A stretch of DNA of 64,000 bases from Shewanella sp. c952 (GTDB lineage Bacteria; Pseudomonadota; Gammaproteobacteria; Enterobacterales; Shewanellaceae): the NCBI RefSeq assembly GCF_019654975.1, contig NZ_BPEW01000022.1, positions 25,048 through 89,047 of the forward strand, read 5' to 3'. The position numbers were made by a program, and so were the translations under genes. The notes beneath the pieces are model-generated. The model was not told the origin of the DNA. It searched no databases and saw nothing but the letters and a program-made list of their open reading frames with translations. Every line of letters begins with the position of its first letter. Position 1 is the stretch's first letter. Of this stretch, positions 8,305 to 16,274 are shown piece by piece.

Positions 8305-8886
8305 CTAGATAGACATGAGCTGATGCTTTTTATAAAGCTTCCATTGGTCGACTTTGTCTCCATTCGGCAGCGTGCAACTGCCATCTGATAGATCAACGCT
8401 ACCACCAACCTCAATGCAATATTGGGTGGCAGGGTTGGGCATTTTTTGCATCTCAGTCACTTCAGTCTCTTGCTTGTGGTCACGCTTAAACAATTGCCAC
8501 TGATCTATCACCTCACCGCTAGGTAGCGTACATTGTCCACTCGTTAAGTCGAGTTTACCGTTCATAGATATGCAATATTTGGAAGCTGGATTGGCTTTAC
8601 CGACTTGTTCGGTTTTATCTTGGGTGCTGTCTTGCTGACTATTTTGCTGCGACTGCCGATATAGCTGCCACTCCTCTATGCGTTCGCCACTGGCTAGGGT
8701 GCAATAACCAACTTGCCCCTCTGCTTGATTTTCAATTTTAACTGTACCGCCTTGTTCAATACAGTAAGTTGAGGCAGGGTTGGCTAAGTTTACTTTACTT
8801 GCTGCTGGCTCATTTGACTGACTGTCACAAGCTGTTAGTAGCAAGGCGCTACAAGTTAATAGGCTAACTAGCAATGGACTTTTCAT
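8305..8886 (-). CDS. Lipoprotein with three DUF333 repeats
   Basis: A 193-residue lipoprotein. LLLTAC forms the lipobox with Cys20 as lipid anchor. The mature part is three copies of a DUF333 module of about 45 residues, each starting NPAS/NPAT-x-YCI and ending CTLxxG-x-x-I/V-[DE]QW/EW-x-LY/LF, joined by charged Gln/Lys/Glu linkers. Most DUF333 proteins carry one copy. The function is unknown. AAAGGAGAG lies 7 bases ahead of the ATG at 8886, which rules out the upstream in-frame ATG at 8928. It converges on the anti-sigma gene. Confidence 0.8.
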   Translation of the reverse strand: MKSPLLVSLLTCSALLLTACDSQSNEPAASKVNLANPASTYCIEQGGTVKIENQAEGQVGYCTLASGERIEEWQLYRQSQQNSQQDSTQDKTEQVGKANPASKYCISMNGKLDLTSGQCTLPSGEVIDQWQLFKRDHKQETEVTEMQKMPNPATQYCIEVGGSVDLSDGSCTLPNGDKVDQWKLYKKHQLMSI

Positions 8887-9017
8887 GAATCGCTCTCCTT
8901 TGGCGTTATATGGATTACTAACGGCCATTACACCGAAAAGGGTTATTCAATCACTATAGCTAAATAAAAGTATTTCTGTTAAGAAATGGCTTTGAGACTG
9001 TTAAGGTCTCTCGTTGT

Positions 9018-10205
9018 TTAGACACACACCTGATTACGGCCTTTTTTCTTGGCTCGATACAGAGCTTGATCCGCTTTTTTCAATGTTTGCTCGAAAGTCT
9101 CACCATGTTGATGTTCTGACACTCCAATGGAGATGGTGACATTAACGGTTTTACTCTGGCTTTGTGCTTTGCCTCGTTTAGCCTTGGTTTGCTGCTTACG
9201 CTGTTCATTGCGCAGTGCTATGTCATAGTCCTCTATTATCTCTCGTACCTCCTCAAGAAAGTGCAAAATCGATGAGGTATCTTTGCGAGCAAATACGATG
9301 GTGAACTCTTCGCCGCCATAACGGAAGGCTTTGCCACCTCCTCTTACTTGAGAGATTTTACTAGCGACTAATTTAAGTACTTGGTCACCAACATCGTGGC
9401 CATAGGTATCATTAAACTTTTTAAAGTGATCGATATCGAGCATGGCCACGCTGTACTTTCGTCCTAATGACAGCACTAAGTTATAAAGTGCGCGGCGAGA
9501 AGCAAGACCTGTTAGTTCATCTCGGTAGGCAAGAAAATAGGAGTCAGTAAGTACTGTCAGTATATACACAATTGCTAAGGCTGTTATCGACACTGAGATA
9601 GACAGTAATTCGGGCATTAGCGCCTGACTGCCCCAAAGTAATAACGTGATGAAGATAGAGGTGTTAACTAAGTTGGCTTGCCAGATCCCGCGTATAAAAA
9701 CTAACATCGCCCCAAGGTAAAAGGGTGCAAGGGTGCGTATCTCCATGGTTATCATGCTGGGTAGGTAACCATCGACAATGCTCTGGTATTGAGTATTAGC
9801 CCATATCCAGCCAAACGCAGCGGCAAAACAGAGTGTTATGCCTAAAACCCTAATCACACCATGAGCGGAAAGCAGTCCTCTATCTTTAATAAATGCAAAC
9901 CAAGTAATGGCAAAAACACCGCCAAGAAAGATCTGTTGTGAGTATTTGTCAAATAAGATTGTAGGTGAGTCTTGGCCTAAAAGGTACCAATAGGCCAGTA
10001 GCAGTAGCGCAAGATATGCTAGGCGGCTGCGATTAAACTGCAGCGCAATAATAACCACCACTGGTAGCAACCAGTAGGGCAACTGTTCTATCACGCTGTG
10101 CCAGGTTTGCAGCTGTGGTAGGGAATATTGAGTGACAGCTAAAAGTAAGCCTGTGAAAAAAAGAGGCAAGAAAAAATAGCGGCAGCGATGATAAAAAGCG
10201 GACAA
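9018..10205 (-). CDS. Membrane-bound diguanylate cyclase (GGDEF)
   Basis: Makes cyclic di-GMP from two GTP. The N-terminal 220 residues hold six or seven hydrophobic segments with no recognised sensor domain. The C-terminal GGDEF domain has the substrate loop DELTGLASRRALYNL, the metal residues in MLDIDHFKKFNDTYGHDVGD and an active GGEEF signature in FRYGGEEFTIVF. A TTG start at 10205 is preferred because TTGAGG lies 6 bases upstream; the frame can be extended by four codons to another TTG at 10217. No inhibitory RxxD motif was seen five residues before GGEEF. Confidence 0.85.
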   Translation of the reverse strand: MSAFYHRCRYFFLPLFFTGLLLAVTQYSLPQLQTWHSVIEQLPYWLLPVVVIIALQFNRSRLAYLALLLLAYWYLLGQDSPTILFDKYSQQIFLGGVFAITWFAFIKDRGLLSAHGVIRVLGITLCFAAAFGWIWANTQYQSIVDGYLPSMITMEIRTLAPFYLGAMLVFIRGIWQANLVNTSIFITLLLWGSQALMPELLSISVSITALAIVYILTVLTDSYFLAYRDELTGLASRRALYNLVLSLGRKYSVAMLDIDHFKKFNDTYGHDVGDQVLKLVASKISQVRGGGKAFRYGGEEFTIVFARKDTSSILHFLEEVREIIEDYDIALRNEQRKQQTKAKRGKAQSQSKTVNVTISIGVSEHQHGETFEQTLKKADQALYRAKKKGRNQVCV

Positions 10206-10652
10206 GGTTAACCTCAATATAAACGTATGTTTAACTACAACTCGGGTATTTACCTTTTGTAAGTCGACATTTTTAACAAAATATTAAGCCTGTTGTCGTT
10301 GCCAGTTCGCAAAAGAGTTATTGAAGATAGTTTTGCGTATTACAAAGATAGATAACGCATTAACTTGATGAGGATTTTACAGAACAAGCATTGAAGCTGT
10401 CACGATCATTTGATTGTTATTTCATGAGCTCGTGAGTGGAGTCAATATAGACCCAATGGGTTACTGGGCCTTTCTCGGTAATAAGCTAAGGTAATGCTGA
10501 GCACCACTATTGTGATGTTGTGGTCTTATACCAAGTCAGTATAAGAAGTCGAACTACGCAGAAATGACAAGTTACGCAGAAATAGCAAGTCAAAAACACT
10601 TCACGCTGGCGGCTTTTAGCGGCTCTTATACCGCTAAACTATTACCGAGCGA
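10206..10652. other. Gene-free stretch with a hairpin and a tandem repeat
   Basis: About 450 bases between two minus-strand genes hold no credible coding frame. An 8-bp perfect hairpin lies at 10524-10546 (TCTTATAC and GTATAAGA around CAAGTCA). Directly after it, two 18-base tandem units lie at 10555-10572 and 10573-10590, matching at 16 of 18 positions. The promoter for the cyclase gene must lie in the left part, but no clear -35/-10 pair was recognised. Confidence 0.5.
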
Positions 10653-12275
10653 TTAAACCTTTATACTGATTGCTACTGTTGCATTTTGTTGATGAGGTGC
10701 CGCCCAGATACTATCTGGTTCACCGAAATACGCTCTATGCTGTGCTTTTTTGGCTGCAATATAGAATAACAGTGCGAACAAGAGCGATACGGCTTCAATG
10801 GTTATTGATGCAAGATCTGTTGCTGTCCATATTGCGAGTTGAGGTAGTAGCAGAGCGATTACACTGGTTATCGGAATTAATAAGCAGCAAAGTGCTAGCA
10901 ACCTAAGCAGTGAAATAGCAGCAAGAGCTGCTCCCTTAACAAAGCTGTAGGCTAATGCTGCAAAGAAGGCGACATAGTAGCAACTGAGGTAATAGTTGTT
11001 TATCTGTTCGCTTAGCAGATAGAGCCACTTTGTGGCTAGCATAGAGACAACGACTCCTAACATCGAGCCCAAACATACCCCAATAGTGAGAGCGGCCATG
11101 ACCTTAGTTGCTTTAGTTTGTTCAGCCTGTTTCTGTCTACGTTTTTCAAGCCACAGTAAATTACCACTATAAAACAGAAATGCTCCGAGTAAGCCAAGGG
11201 AAAAGTATATCCAGCGGCCAAAGCTGCCCGCATAATTACCAAAATGCAGTGCGAATAAACTGTTCACTACAGGGCCGTATAACCCCTCTTCGACTTGATT
11301 AATCGTGTTGTATTGTACCGCCATGGTATAAGGGTGCATGTAGATGAAATCACTGTAACCGCCACGCAGCATCCGCCCATTAGATTGCAGCTCCACAGCT
11401 AAAGAAGGGGAGGTTGAGTTGAGCTGACTAAACTCCATTGACGCGATTTGATAACCTTCAGATATTGGCGTGACTGCAGCGATATAGCTATCGATGCTGC
11501 GCAATTGGTTGACGGAGTACTCAATGGTTGAACGTTCTCTGGGTTCAAATAAGGGCTTGTCACCATAAAGAATACTCAAACCGCCGTAGAACATGTCATG
11601 AAACGCAAATACCACTACGGTCCATGCGATAATCAAGTGGAAAGGTAGGCTCATCACACCGACTAAATTATGGCTATCTAACCAAAAACGGCTCACGCCT
11701 TTGTGTTGCCTTAACGCAAATAGGTTTTTTACTAACGTCGGCAGTAAAACGATAACGCCTGAAATCAGTGCGAGAAAATATAGTGTTGCGGCGAGCCCTA
11801 GAATTAACACACCGAGATCTTCATGGCCTATATTGCCAATGATTCCTGCGGTGCGGTGGAGTTGATCAATAAGCGTTCCTAATTCATTGGTACTGCTCGC
11901 TTGGCTGATCCAGTCACCTTCATCGTTGAAGCTGGCGTGACGTAAGTGATCATCAAGGCGTAAACCTCTTCCGCCGCCCTTTTCATACCATTTAATTGGT
12001 GAGTCATTGCTATTAAAGCTAACGATAAAACCATCTTTTGCTTTTTCGCTTTGACTTATTGCTGCTTGAATTAAGCTATCAAGTTGTGTGCTGGGTACCT
12101 GCTGCAGTGTTTGTGCTGGTGGTGTTGCCCACTGCTCGATTTGCGGTTTAAACATAGTGAGAGCGCCAGCAAAAAAGCCGATAAATAATAGTAGGCCAGC
12201 AGTGATTCCTGTCCAGGTGTGAATGGACTGATAAGTTCTTAAAATGTCTGGACGTATTCTCACTTGAACCACCAT
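10653..12275 (-). CDS. PepSY-associated membrane protein (iron-uptake operon)
   Basis: A 540-residue inner-membrane protein of the PepSY_TM family, which often accompanies siderophore receptors and is thought to act as a ferric reductase or in iron release. The N-terminal YQSIHTWTGITAGLLLFIGFF helix, RTAGIIGNIGHEDLG, and a later LHFGNYAGSFGRWIYFSLG with histidines are typical. Several further helices lie in the C-terminal 150 residues. Its start overlaps the end of the DUF3649 gene by 16 bases. It forms an operon with two small DUF genes, divergent from a TonB-dependent receptor. Confidence 0.82.
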   Translation of the reverse strand: MVVQVRIRPDILRTYQSIHTWTGITAGLLLFIGFFAGALTMFKPQIEQWATPPAQTLQQVPSTQLDSLIQAAISQSEKAKDGFIVSFNSNDSPIKWYEKGGGRGLRLDDHLRHASFNDEGDWISQASSTNELGTLIDQLHRTAGIIGNIGHEDLGVLILGLAATLYFLALISGVIVLLPTLVKNLFALRQHKGVSRFWLDSHNLVGVMSLPFHLIIAWTVVVFAFHDMFYGGLSILYGDKPLFEPRERSTIEYSVNQLRSIDSYIAAVTPISEGYQIASMEFSQLNSTSPSLAVELQSNGRMLRGGYSDFIYMHPYTMAVQYNTINQVEEGLYGPVVNSLFALHFGNYAGSFGRWIYFSLGLLGAFLFYSGNLLWLEKRRQKQAEQTKATKVMAALTIGVCLGSMLGVVVSMLATKWLYLLSEQINNYYLSCYYVAFFAALAYSFVKGAALAAISLLRLLALCCLLIPITSVIALLLPQLAIWTATDLASITIEAVSLLFALLFYIAAKKAQHRAYFGEPDSIWAAPHQQNATVAISIKV

Positions 12276-12559
12276 AAAGCTGCAAATAAACTGTAGATAA
12301 CGAGGTTCGCTGACATGAGATAACCAAATGCACTCGTCGCTGTTTTGAACAGAAAACTAAACGCTATAACGGGTAACCAGATAAAACTGATAAGCCACAT
12401 GTTCATTTGCACTTTCATTGGTGCATCGATTCCTCCAGGCCCAAACCATGCAAACACCGCAATGACACCATAAGATAAGCTCAGACCCAAAAGGCTTGCG
12501 GTGAGACTTTTTCGCCACCAATGTGGTTGAATTTTTTCCGCTTGGGTTAACCGTGGCAT
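12260..12559 (-). CDS. DUF3649 small membrane protein
   Basis: A 99-residue protein with three predicted membrane helices. It starts at the ATG embedded in the TGATG overlap with the DUF3325 stop. Length, the WWRKSLTASLLG opening and the PGGIDAPMKVQMNMW segment match the DUF3649 family, which is found almost only between DUF3325 and PepSY genes in iron operons. Its role is unknown but presumably assists the PepSY protein. Confidence 0.75.
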   Translation of the reverse strand: MPRLTQAEKIQPHWWRKSLTASLLGLSLSYGVIAVFAWFGPGGIDAPMKVQMNMWLISFIWLPVIAFSFLFKTATSAFGYLMSANLVIYSLFAALWWFK

Positions 12560-12819
12560 CAATGTGGTTCTCTTGATTTCAAAATCATACTAAAGGGGAC
12601 GCATATCAATATTGCGATAATAGTGAATAGCCAGGTGAAAACAGCTGCTGTTGTTGTTAGCAGTTGTACCCAACTTAATAATGCGAATAACAATAGAGTC
12701 AGTCCGACTAGAATGATGGGCTTGGGTAGAGATTGTGGTAGCAATTTCTGATGCTTACTGGTGGCATATATCATAATGACTCCTACCAAAGTCAATACTA
12801 ATCCTGTGACTTGAAACAT
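12559..12819 (-). CDS. DUF3325 small membrane protein
   Basis: An 86-residue protein with three hydrophobic helices, fitting DUF3325 by length, the YATSKHQK segment after helix 1, and position in the DUF3325-DUF3649-PepSY set. The ATG at 12819 is used: GGAG is 9 bases upstream. The longer frame begins with a TTG that abuts GGAG and cannot be the start. It is first in the operon, about 110 bases from the putative Fur box. Confidence 0.72.
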   Translation of the reverse strand: MFQVTGLVLTLVGVIMIYATSKHQKLLPQSLPKPIILVGLTLLLFALLSWVQLLTTTAAVFTWLFTIIAILICVPFSMILKSREPH

Positions 12820-12928
12820 GACTATCAACTCCGCCCTAAACGTCTAATTAACTGCTGTAAGCAACGAAACTAAATAACGTATTCGCTTTATTACATAGGT
12901 ATTTAAATTGTGTAAATAGTAATGTAAA

Positions 12929-12943
12929 TGTGAATGATTCGCA
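12929..12943. promoter_or_regulatory. Putative Fur box between divergent iron genes
   Basis: TGTGAAT-G-ATTCGCA is a 7-1-7 inverted repeat matching the Fur consensus TGATAAT-n-ATTATCA at 10 of 14 arm positions. It lies between the divergent DUF3325 operon and TonB-dependent receptor genes, where one site could repress both under iron-replete conditions. The assignment is from sequence pattern and context only. Confidence 0.6.
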
Positions 12944-13029
12944 ATTGTATGTGGGTATGGTTTAATGTAAATTGTTGCTGCTTTTAATCAGAACGATAAA
13001 TTCTATTTACTGTGAACTTGAGGGATCCC

Positions 13030-15096
13030 ATGGAATACAGGGCGTTTAAGAAAAATCTCGTTGTGGCGGCAATATTATGTAGTCCTATATTTTCGATGGC
13101 TTATGCTGCTGTTGATGTTGAACCTACTGAATCGATAGAAAGGATCACTGTATATGGTGAAAAAGTTGAACGTAGCCTCAAAGATACCACCTCATCAGTG
13201 TCTGTTATCGATAAAGAGACGCTAGATAGTGGCCAATACCAATCGGTATCCAGTGCTTTATCTGAAGTGCCAAACGTTGTGGTAACAACCGGAGCTGTAC
13301 CGGATATTCGAGGCGTTACTGGTAATGGCTCTGCTACTGGGTTTAACTCTTTCACTGGCGGCGCCAAGGCACGAGTTTCGACCCTTGTTGATGGTGTTGC
13401 AGAGCCTTTCGTCGCTGACTTAACCGGTGATACAGGCCTCTGGGACATAGAGCAGATAGAAGTTTTCAGAGGACCACAGTCGACCATTAATGGTCGTAAC
13501 AGTATTGGTGGTGCAGTATTTATTAAAACGGCAGATCCAAGCTTTGACTGGCAAGCGGCTGCACGTTTAGGTTATCGAGATCAGGATAGTTTTATCGACA
13601 GTGCTGTGATGCTATCGGGCCCAATTTTAGACGAGCAGCTTGCCTTTAGGATCACGGGGCAAAATGTAAATGGCAACACCTACAATAATGGTTTGGTGTA
13701 TGACACCAACCCAAAAACTTTTGACCAGAATGAGCTTATTACAAATCGGTGGCGCGGAAAGCTACTATGGCAACCTGCCGGATTAGAAGACTTATCAGTA
13801 CTGTACAGTTTTTCATATAACGACGAGCAAGGTGATTCAGGGCGTAATTACTTCACAGGTGATGACCCTTGGGCATATAAACCGCTGTTTCAACGTTATA
13901 TCACCACCAAGTCAACCACACATTCAGTGACATTTGATTACCAGCTTACTGATGGTCAGTCACTCGATTTACAATTCTCCTTTATGGATTATGACTGGGG
14001 GTTTGAATCTTATGAGCCTTTGCCTGCAGCAGAAAGTACCGTCGACATGAATGACAATAGTTACAACGTCGATGGTAAATATAGCTTTGGGCTTAATGAC
14101 CGAGATCTAAATGGTTTTATTGGTTTAGCTTACTATAAGCGCACTCAAGACTTTGGCAGTATGGGGGGGTTCTCTTATGGCGGAGATGACAGCAGTACCT
14201 CTTCCTCTGTTTATGGAGAAATGACCTTTGCTATGGCCGAAAAGTGGTGGCTGACTCTTGGTGGACGAGTGATGCGCGATGAGCAAACACGAAACTTTGC
14301 CATGCAATTTAGAGGTTCAGCGATTGATGAGCAACTCGATGAAGCTAAAACAGTGGCATTGCCTAAGCTTGTGGTGCAATACGCCGTTACTGGTAGTACG
14401 ACTCTTGCGGTAAGTGGTCGACGAGGTTACAACGCCGGCGGTGGAGCCATGGCGTTAACGTCAGCTGGTGGCGATTACTATTACTATGATGATGAGTCTG
14501 TTGATACCTATGAAATGAGCTCTCGAAGTAGTTTTGATGGCGGCAACGTTAACCTGAACGCCAACCTGTTTTATAACGATTATGACGGCTACCAAGCGTC
14601 TAATAGCTTACGTAGAATCACCAATATTGATAAAGCGGTAACCTATGGCTTAGAGCTTGAATTTACCAGTATGTTAGGTGAGAACTGGCAACTGTTTTCA
14701 GGTCTAGGCCTGCTTCAAAGTGAAATTAAAGCAGCAGATCCTAGTTATGGCGATATTGTTGGCAATGAGCTTAACGCTGCACCGAACGTTACTGCTAATC
14801 TTGGTATTAAATATTGGCTGTCTGATGAGCTGACATTTGGGTTATCAGGAAATTACGTTGATGAGTATTTTGCTGATATTGCCAATACTGAAGAGCGCGT
14901 GGCTGGTGATTACATCTTAAGTCGCTTTAATGTTGATTATCAAAATGATAACTGGCGAATCAGTGCTTTTGTTAACAACTTATTTGACGAGCAAGCGCTT
15001 ACAGTGAATGAACCTCCTGGACGTGGTTATGAGCATGGTTATGCTGCAGTTGTTGACCCAAGAAATGTTGGAGTATCGGTTACGTACAATTTCTAG
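13030..15096 (+). CDS. TonB-dependent outer-membrane receptor (probable siderophore uptake)
   Basis: A 688-residue TonB-dependent receptor. A signal peptide ends at MAYA. The TonB box is in ERITVYGEK. The plug domain follows (SVSVIDKETL to QIEVFRGPQSTINGRNSIGGAVFI, about residues 50-160), then a beta-barrel ending in the C-terminal phenylalanine (VSVTYNF). The ATG at 13030 has GAGGGA upstream; the GTG at 13012 does not. Divergent PepSY/DUF genes and the Fur box indicate ferric-siderophore uptake; the ligand cannot be told from sequence. Confidence 0.88.
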   Translation: MEYRAFKKNLVVAAILCSPIFSMAYAAVDVEPTESIERITVYGEKVERSLKDTTSSVSVIDKETLDSGQYQSVSSALSEVPNVVVTTGAVPDIRGVTGNGSATGFNSFTGGAKARVSTLVDGVAEPFVADLTGDTGLWDIEQIEVFRGPQSTINGRNSIGGAVFIKTADPSFDWQAAARLGYRDQDSFIDSAVMLSGPILDEQLAFRITGQNVNGNTYNNGLVYDTNPKTFDQNELITNRWRGKLLWQPAGLEDLSVLYSFSYNDEQGDSGRNYFTGDDPWAYKPLFQRYITTKSTTHSVTFDYQLTDGQSLDLQFSFMDYDWGFESYEPLPAAESTVDMNDNSYNVDGKYSFGLNDRDLNGFIGLAYYKRTQDFGSMGGFSYGGDDSSTSSSVYGEMTFAMAEKWWLTLGGRVMRDEQTRNFAMQFRGSAIDEQLDEAKTVALPKLVVQYAVTGSTTLAVSGRRGYNAGGGAMALTSAGGDYYYYDDESVDTYEMSSRSSFDGGNVNLNANLFYNDYDGYQASNSLRRITNIDKAVTYGLELEFTSMLGENWQLFSGLGLLQSEIKAADPSYGDIVGNELNAAPNVTANLGIKYWLSDELTFGLSGNYVDEYFADIANTEERVAGDYILSRFNVDYQNDNWRISAFVNNLFDEQALTVNEPPGRGYEHGYAAVVDPRNVGVSVTYNF

Positions 15097-15109
15097 TCTA
15101 TAAAAGCTT

Positions 15110-15139
15110 GTGCGTGACAGCTTGTACTGTGTCACGCAC
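15110..15139. terminator. Hairpin downstream of the receptor gene
   Basis: GTGCGTGACA pairs perfectly with TGTCACGCAC around a 10-base loop, 13 bases past the receptor stop. No T run follows on either strand, so it may be a weak terminator or an mRNA 3'-end stabiliser. Confidence 0.5.
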
Positions 15140-15147
15140 ACGAATCA

Positions 15148-15311
15148 TCAGCCTTGATTGCAGACCTTACAATTTGGCTGCTTTGGCAGTTTCATCTCTC
15201 GAAACTCCATAGTCATGGCATCGATCATCAAAATTCGCCCAGCTAACGTGCGGCCCATATTGGCGATGACTTTGACCGCTTGCAGGCAACCGATCATACC
15301 GAGTGCAGAGT
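15148..15311 (-). pseudogene. Displaced, diverged copy of the moeB 3' end
   Basis: About 150 bases here are nearly identical to the 3' end of moeB at 18039-18200. The copy encodes GMIGCLQAV, a 9-base in-frame deletion that removes AVE, then KVIANMGRTLAG onward to KLPKQPNCKVCNQG and a stop. The intact gene ends KQPSCKICNN, so the copies have diverged. Homology fades near 15303-15311. It has no start and no N-terminal two-thirds. It marks the left edge of a 2.7-kb island, as if an element carried its own replacement 3' end or the region was rearranged by recombination. Confidence 0.85.
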
Positions 15312-15317
15312 CTAGAG

Positions 15318-15473
15318 CTATTTTCTATTCATTAAAAAAATGACTGCAAAGAAAGCTGTCATTAATATGGCCGATTGTAGCAAATGTGTTCCAGCGATAC
15401 CTGTTAAGCCTGCTACCCAAATGCCAATTAGAGCACTTGCAGTATATCCAAAAAATAGAAATTTGTTACGCAT
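15318..15473 (-). CDS. Small two-helix membrane protein, possible immunity protein
   Basis: A 51-residue frame with ATG at 15473 and AAAGG 7-8 bases upstream. It encodes MRNKFLFFGYTASALIGIW, a short loop, then a second hydrophobic helix and the basic tail MNRK. It starts 26 bases after a glycine- and alanine-rich peptide remnant. A small basic membrane protein right after a bacteriocin-like gene is the usual place for an immunity protein. No homologue was recognised; the role is inferred from arrangement alone. Confidence 0.6.
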   Translation of the reverse strand: MRNKFLFFGYTASALIGIWVAGLTGIAGTHLLQSAILMTAFFAVIFLMNRK

Positions 15474-15499
15474 AGACTGACCTTTACTACATTTGGCTA

Positions 15500-15641
15500 T
15501 TAGTTTTGTCCTGGTTCACCTTTTGCTCGGGCATTCTCTGCAGCTTGCTGCGCTGCATCTGCAAGTCCGTACCCAGCTAAGCCTGCTCCAGCCATACCTC
15601 TATAGCATGTCGAGCACCAGCACTTAAAGCATATCTGGGAT
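15500..15641 (-). pseudogene. Frameshifted bacteriocin-like peptide remnant
   Basis: The 3' part (15500-15600) encodes RGMAGAGLAGYGLADAAQQ followed by a hydrophilic tail ending PGQN. The 5' part in another frame encodes PIINPRYALSAGARHAI. Restoring one base at about 15600 would join them through a glycine-rich segment. The product would resemble the small Gly/Ala-rich core of class II bacteriocins. There is no leader: a stop codon (TAG) precedes the first frame, and no ribosome binding site serves the internal ATG at 15595. Best read as a decayed peptide gene. Confidence 0.45.
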
Positions 15642-15660
15642 TAATAATGGGTGGCTATAG
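15639..15660. repeat. 22-base direct repeat, copy 1
   Basis: GATTAATAATGG followed by GTGGCTATAG. It matches 15998-16019 at 21 of 22 positions in the same orientation. On the minus strand both copies can encode P-[P/A]-I-I-N, resembling the FPAII segment of the intact peptide gene at 17061-17201. Confidence 0.7.
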
Positions 15661-15778
15661 AACCTTTTCCTGACTTTTAAGTTAGACTTCGTCTAACAAC
15701 TAAATCAATCTCAGCTTGATAAAGGTCGTGCCGCTTCGCCCACACCTTAATTTTTACACCTACAGCGCCGACAATGAA

Positions 15779-15973
15779 TTAGCTATGGGTGGCACTATTT
15801 GTCGTCAGCTTATAAATAGTCTTCAATGTACTTCGGCAACTTCGAGCTTTCCAACCCAGTGTAGATATGACTTGTTTTTTGTTTTTCATGAAAGTATTAA
15901 TAAGATTTAGGGATATGAATCCTAAGATATAAACAATAGAAATTGTAATGATTAACAATGATACATTGACCAT
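15779..15973 (-). CDS. Possible small membrane protein in the peptide island
   Basis: A 64-residue frame from ATG at 15973. The first 25 residues are one hydrophobic helix (VNVSLLIITISIVYILGFIS), followed by a basic stretch (MKNKKQV) and a hydrophilic tail that does not look like protein of a known family. AAGG lies 4 bases from the ATG, which is close. It could be an immunity-type protein, or a chance frame in decayed DNA. It is transcribed in the same direction as the rest of the island. Confidence 0.35.
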   Translation of the reverse strand: MVNVSLLIITISIVYILGFISLNLINTFMKNKKQVISTLGWKARSCRSTLKTIYKLTTNSATHS

Positions 15974-15997
15974 CAAGCCTTGCTTGTAGCAAATAGT

Positions 15998-16019
15998 GAT
16001 TAATAATGGCTGGCTATAG
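15998..16019. repeat. 22-base direct repeat, copy 2
   Basis: GATTAATAATGG followed by CTGGCTATAG, the partner of 15639-15660 about 360 bases away. It suggests a local duplication, or recombination between related peptide genes. Confidence 0.7.
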
Positions 16020-16125
16020 TTTTTTTATGATCACACCTAAATGTGATCGTCAAATTGGTCGTTAAATTGCCTGAAAAATGTTCGCGATCTCACCCTGCCT
16101 GATTGGGCTATGTGGCATTAATTAC

Positions 16126-16272
16126 CTATTGTAAATATGAGTAAGTAATAATGACAGAAAAGTACAGTTCAAACATGGCGAAAAATGCTAGGAACTTACT
16201 TTTTTTTCGTAAGGAAATTGCAATGATAAACATATAAATCAATATTAAAGTAATAGGGACTATTATTATCAT
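16126..16272 (-). CDS. 48-residue two-helix membrane protein coupled to the peptidase gene
   Basis: ATG at 16272 lies two bases after the stop of the HExxH gene. The frame gives MIIIVPITLILIYMFIIAIS, a basic loop LRKKSK, then a second helix ending SYLQ. The spacing implies translational coupling, which argues it is real although it is short and has no separate ribosome binding site. It could be an immunity or anchoring partner of the peptidase or of the peptide gene upstream. No family was recognised. Confidence 0.55.
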   Translation of the reverse strand: MIIIVPITLILIYMFIIAISLRKKSKFLAFFAMFELYFSVIITYSYLQ

Positions 16273-16274
16273 CG

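Noticed and set aside
15158..15343. 61-codon plus-strand frame
   Set aside because: It is the antisense of the moeB 3' fragment; the intact moeB end at 18046-18273 gives the same shadow frame.
15716..15910. 64-codon plus-strand frame in the island
   Set aside because: No ribosome binding site, composition unlike protein, opposite to every other frame in the island.
16151..16237. 28-codon plus-strand frame starting MTEKYSS
   Set aside because: Antisense to the coupled 48-residue membrane protein and without a convincing ribosome binding site.
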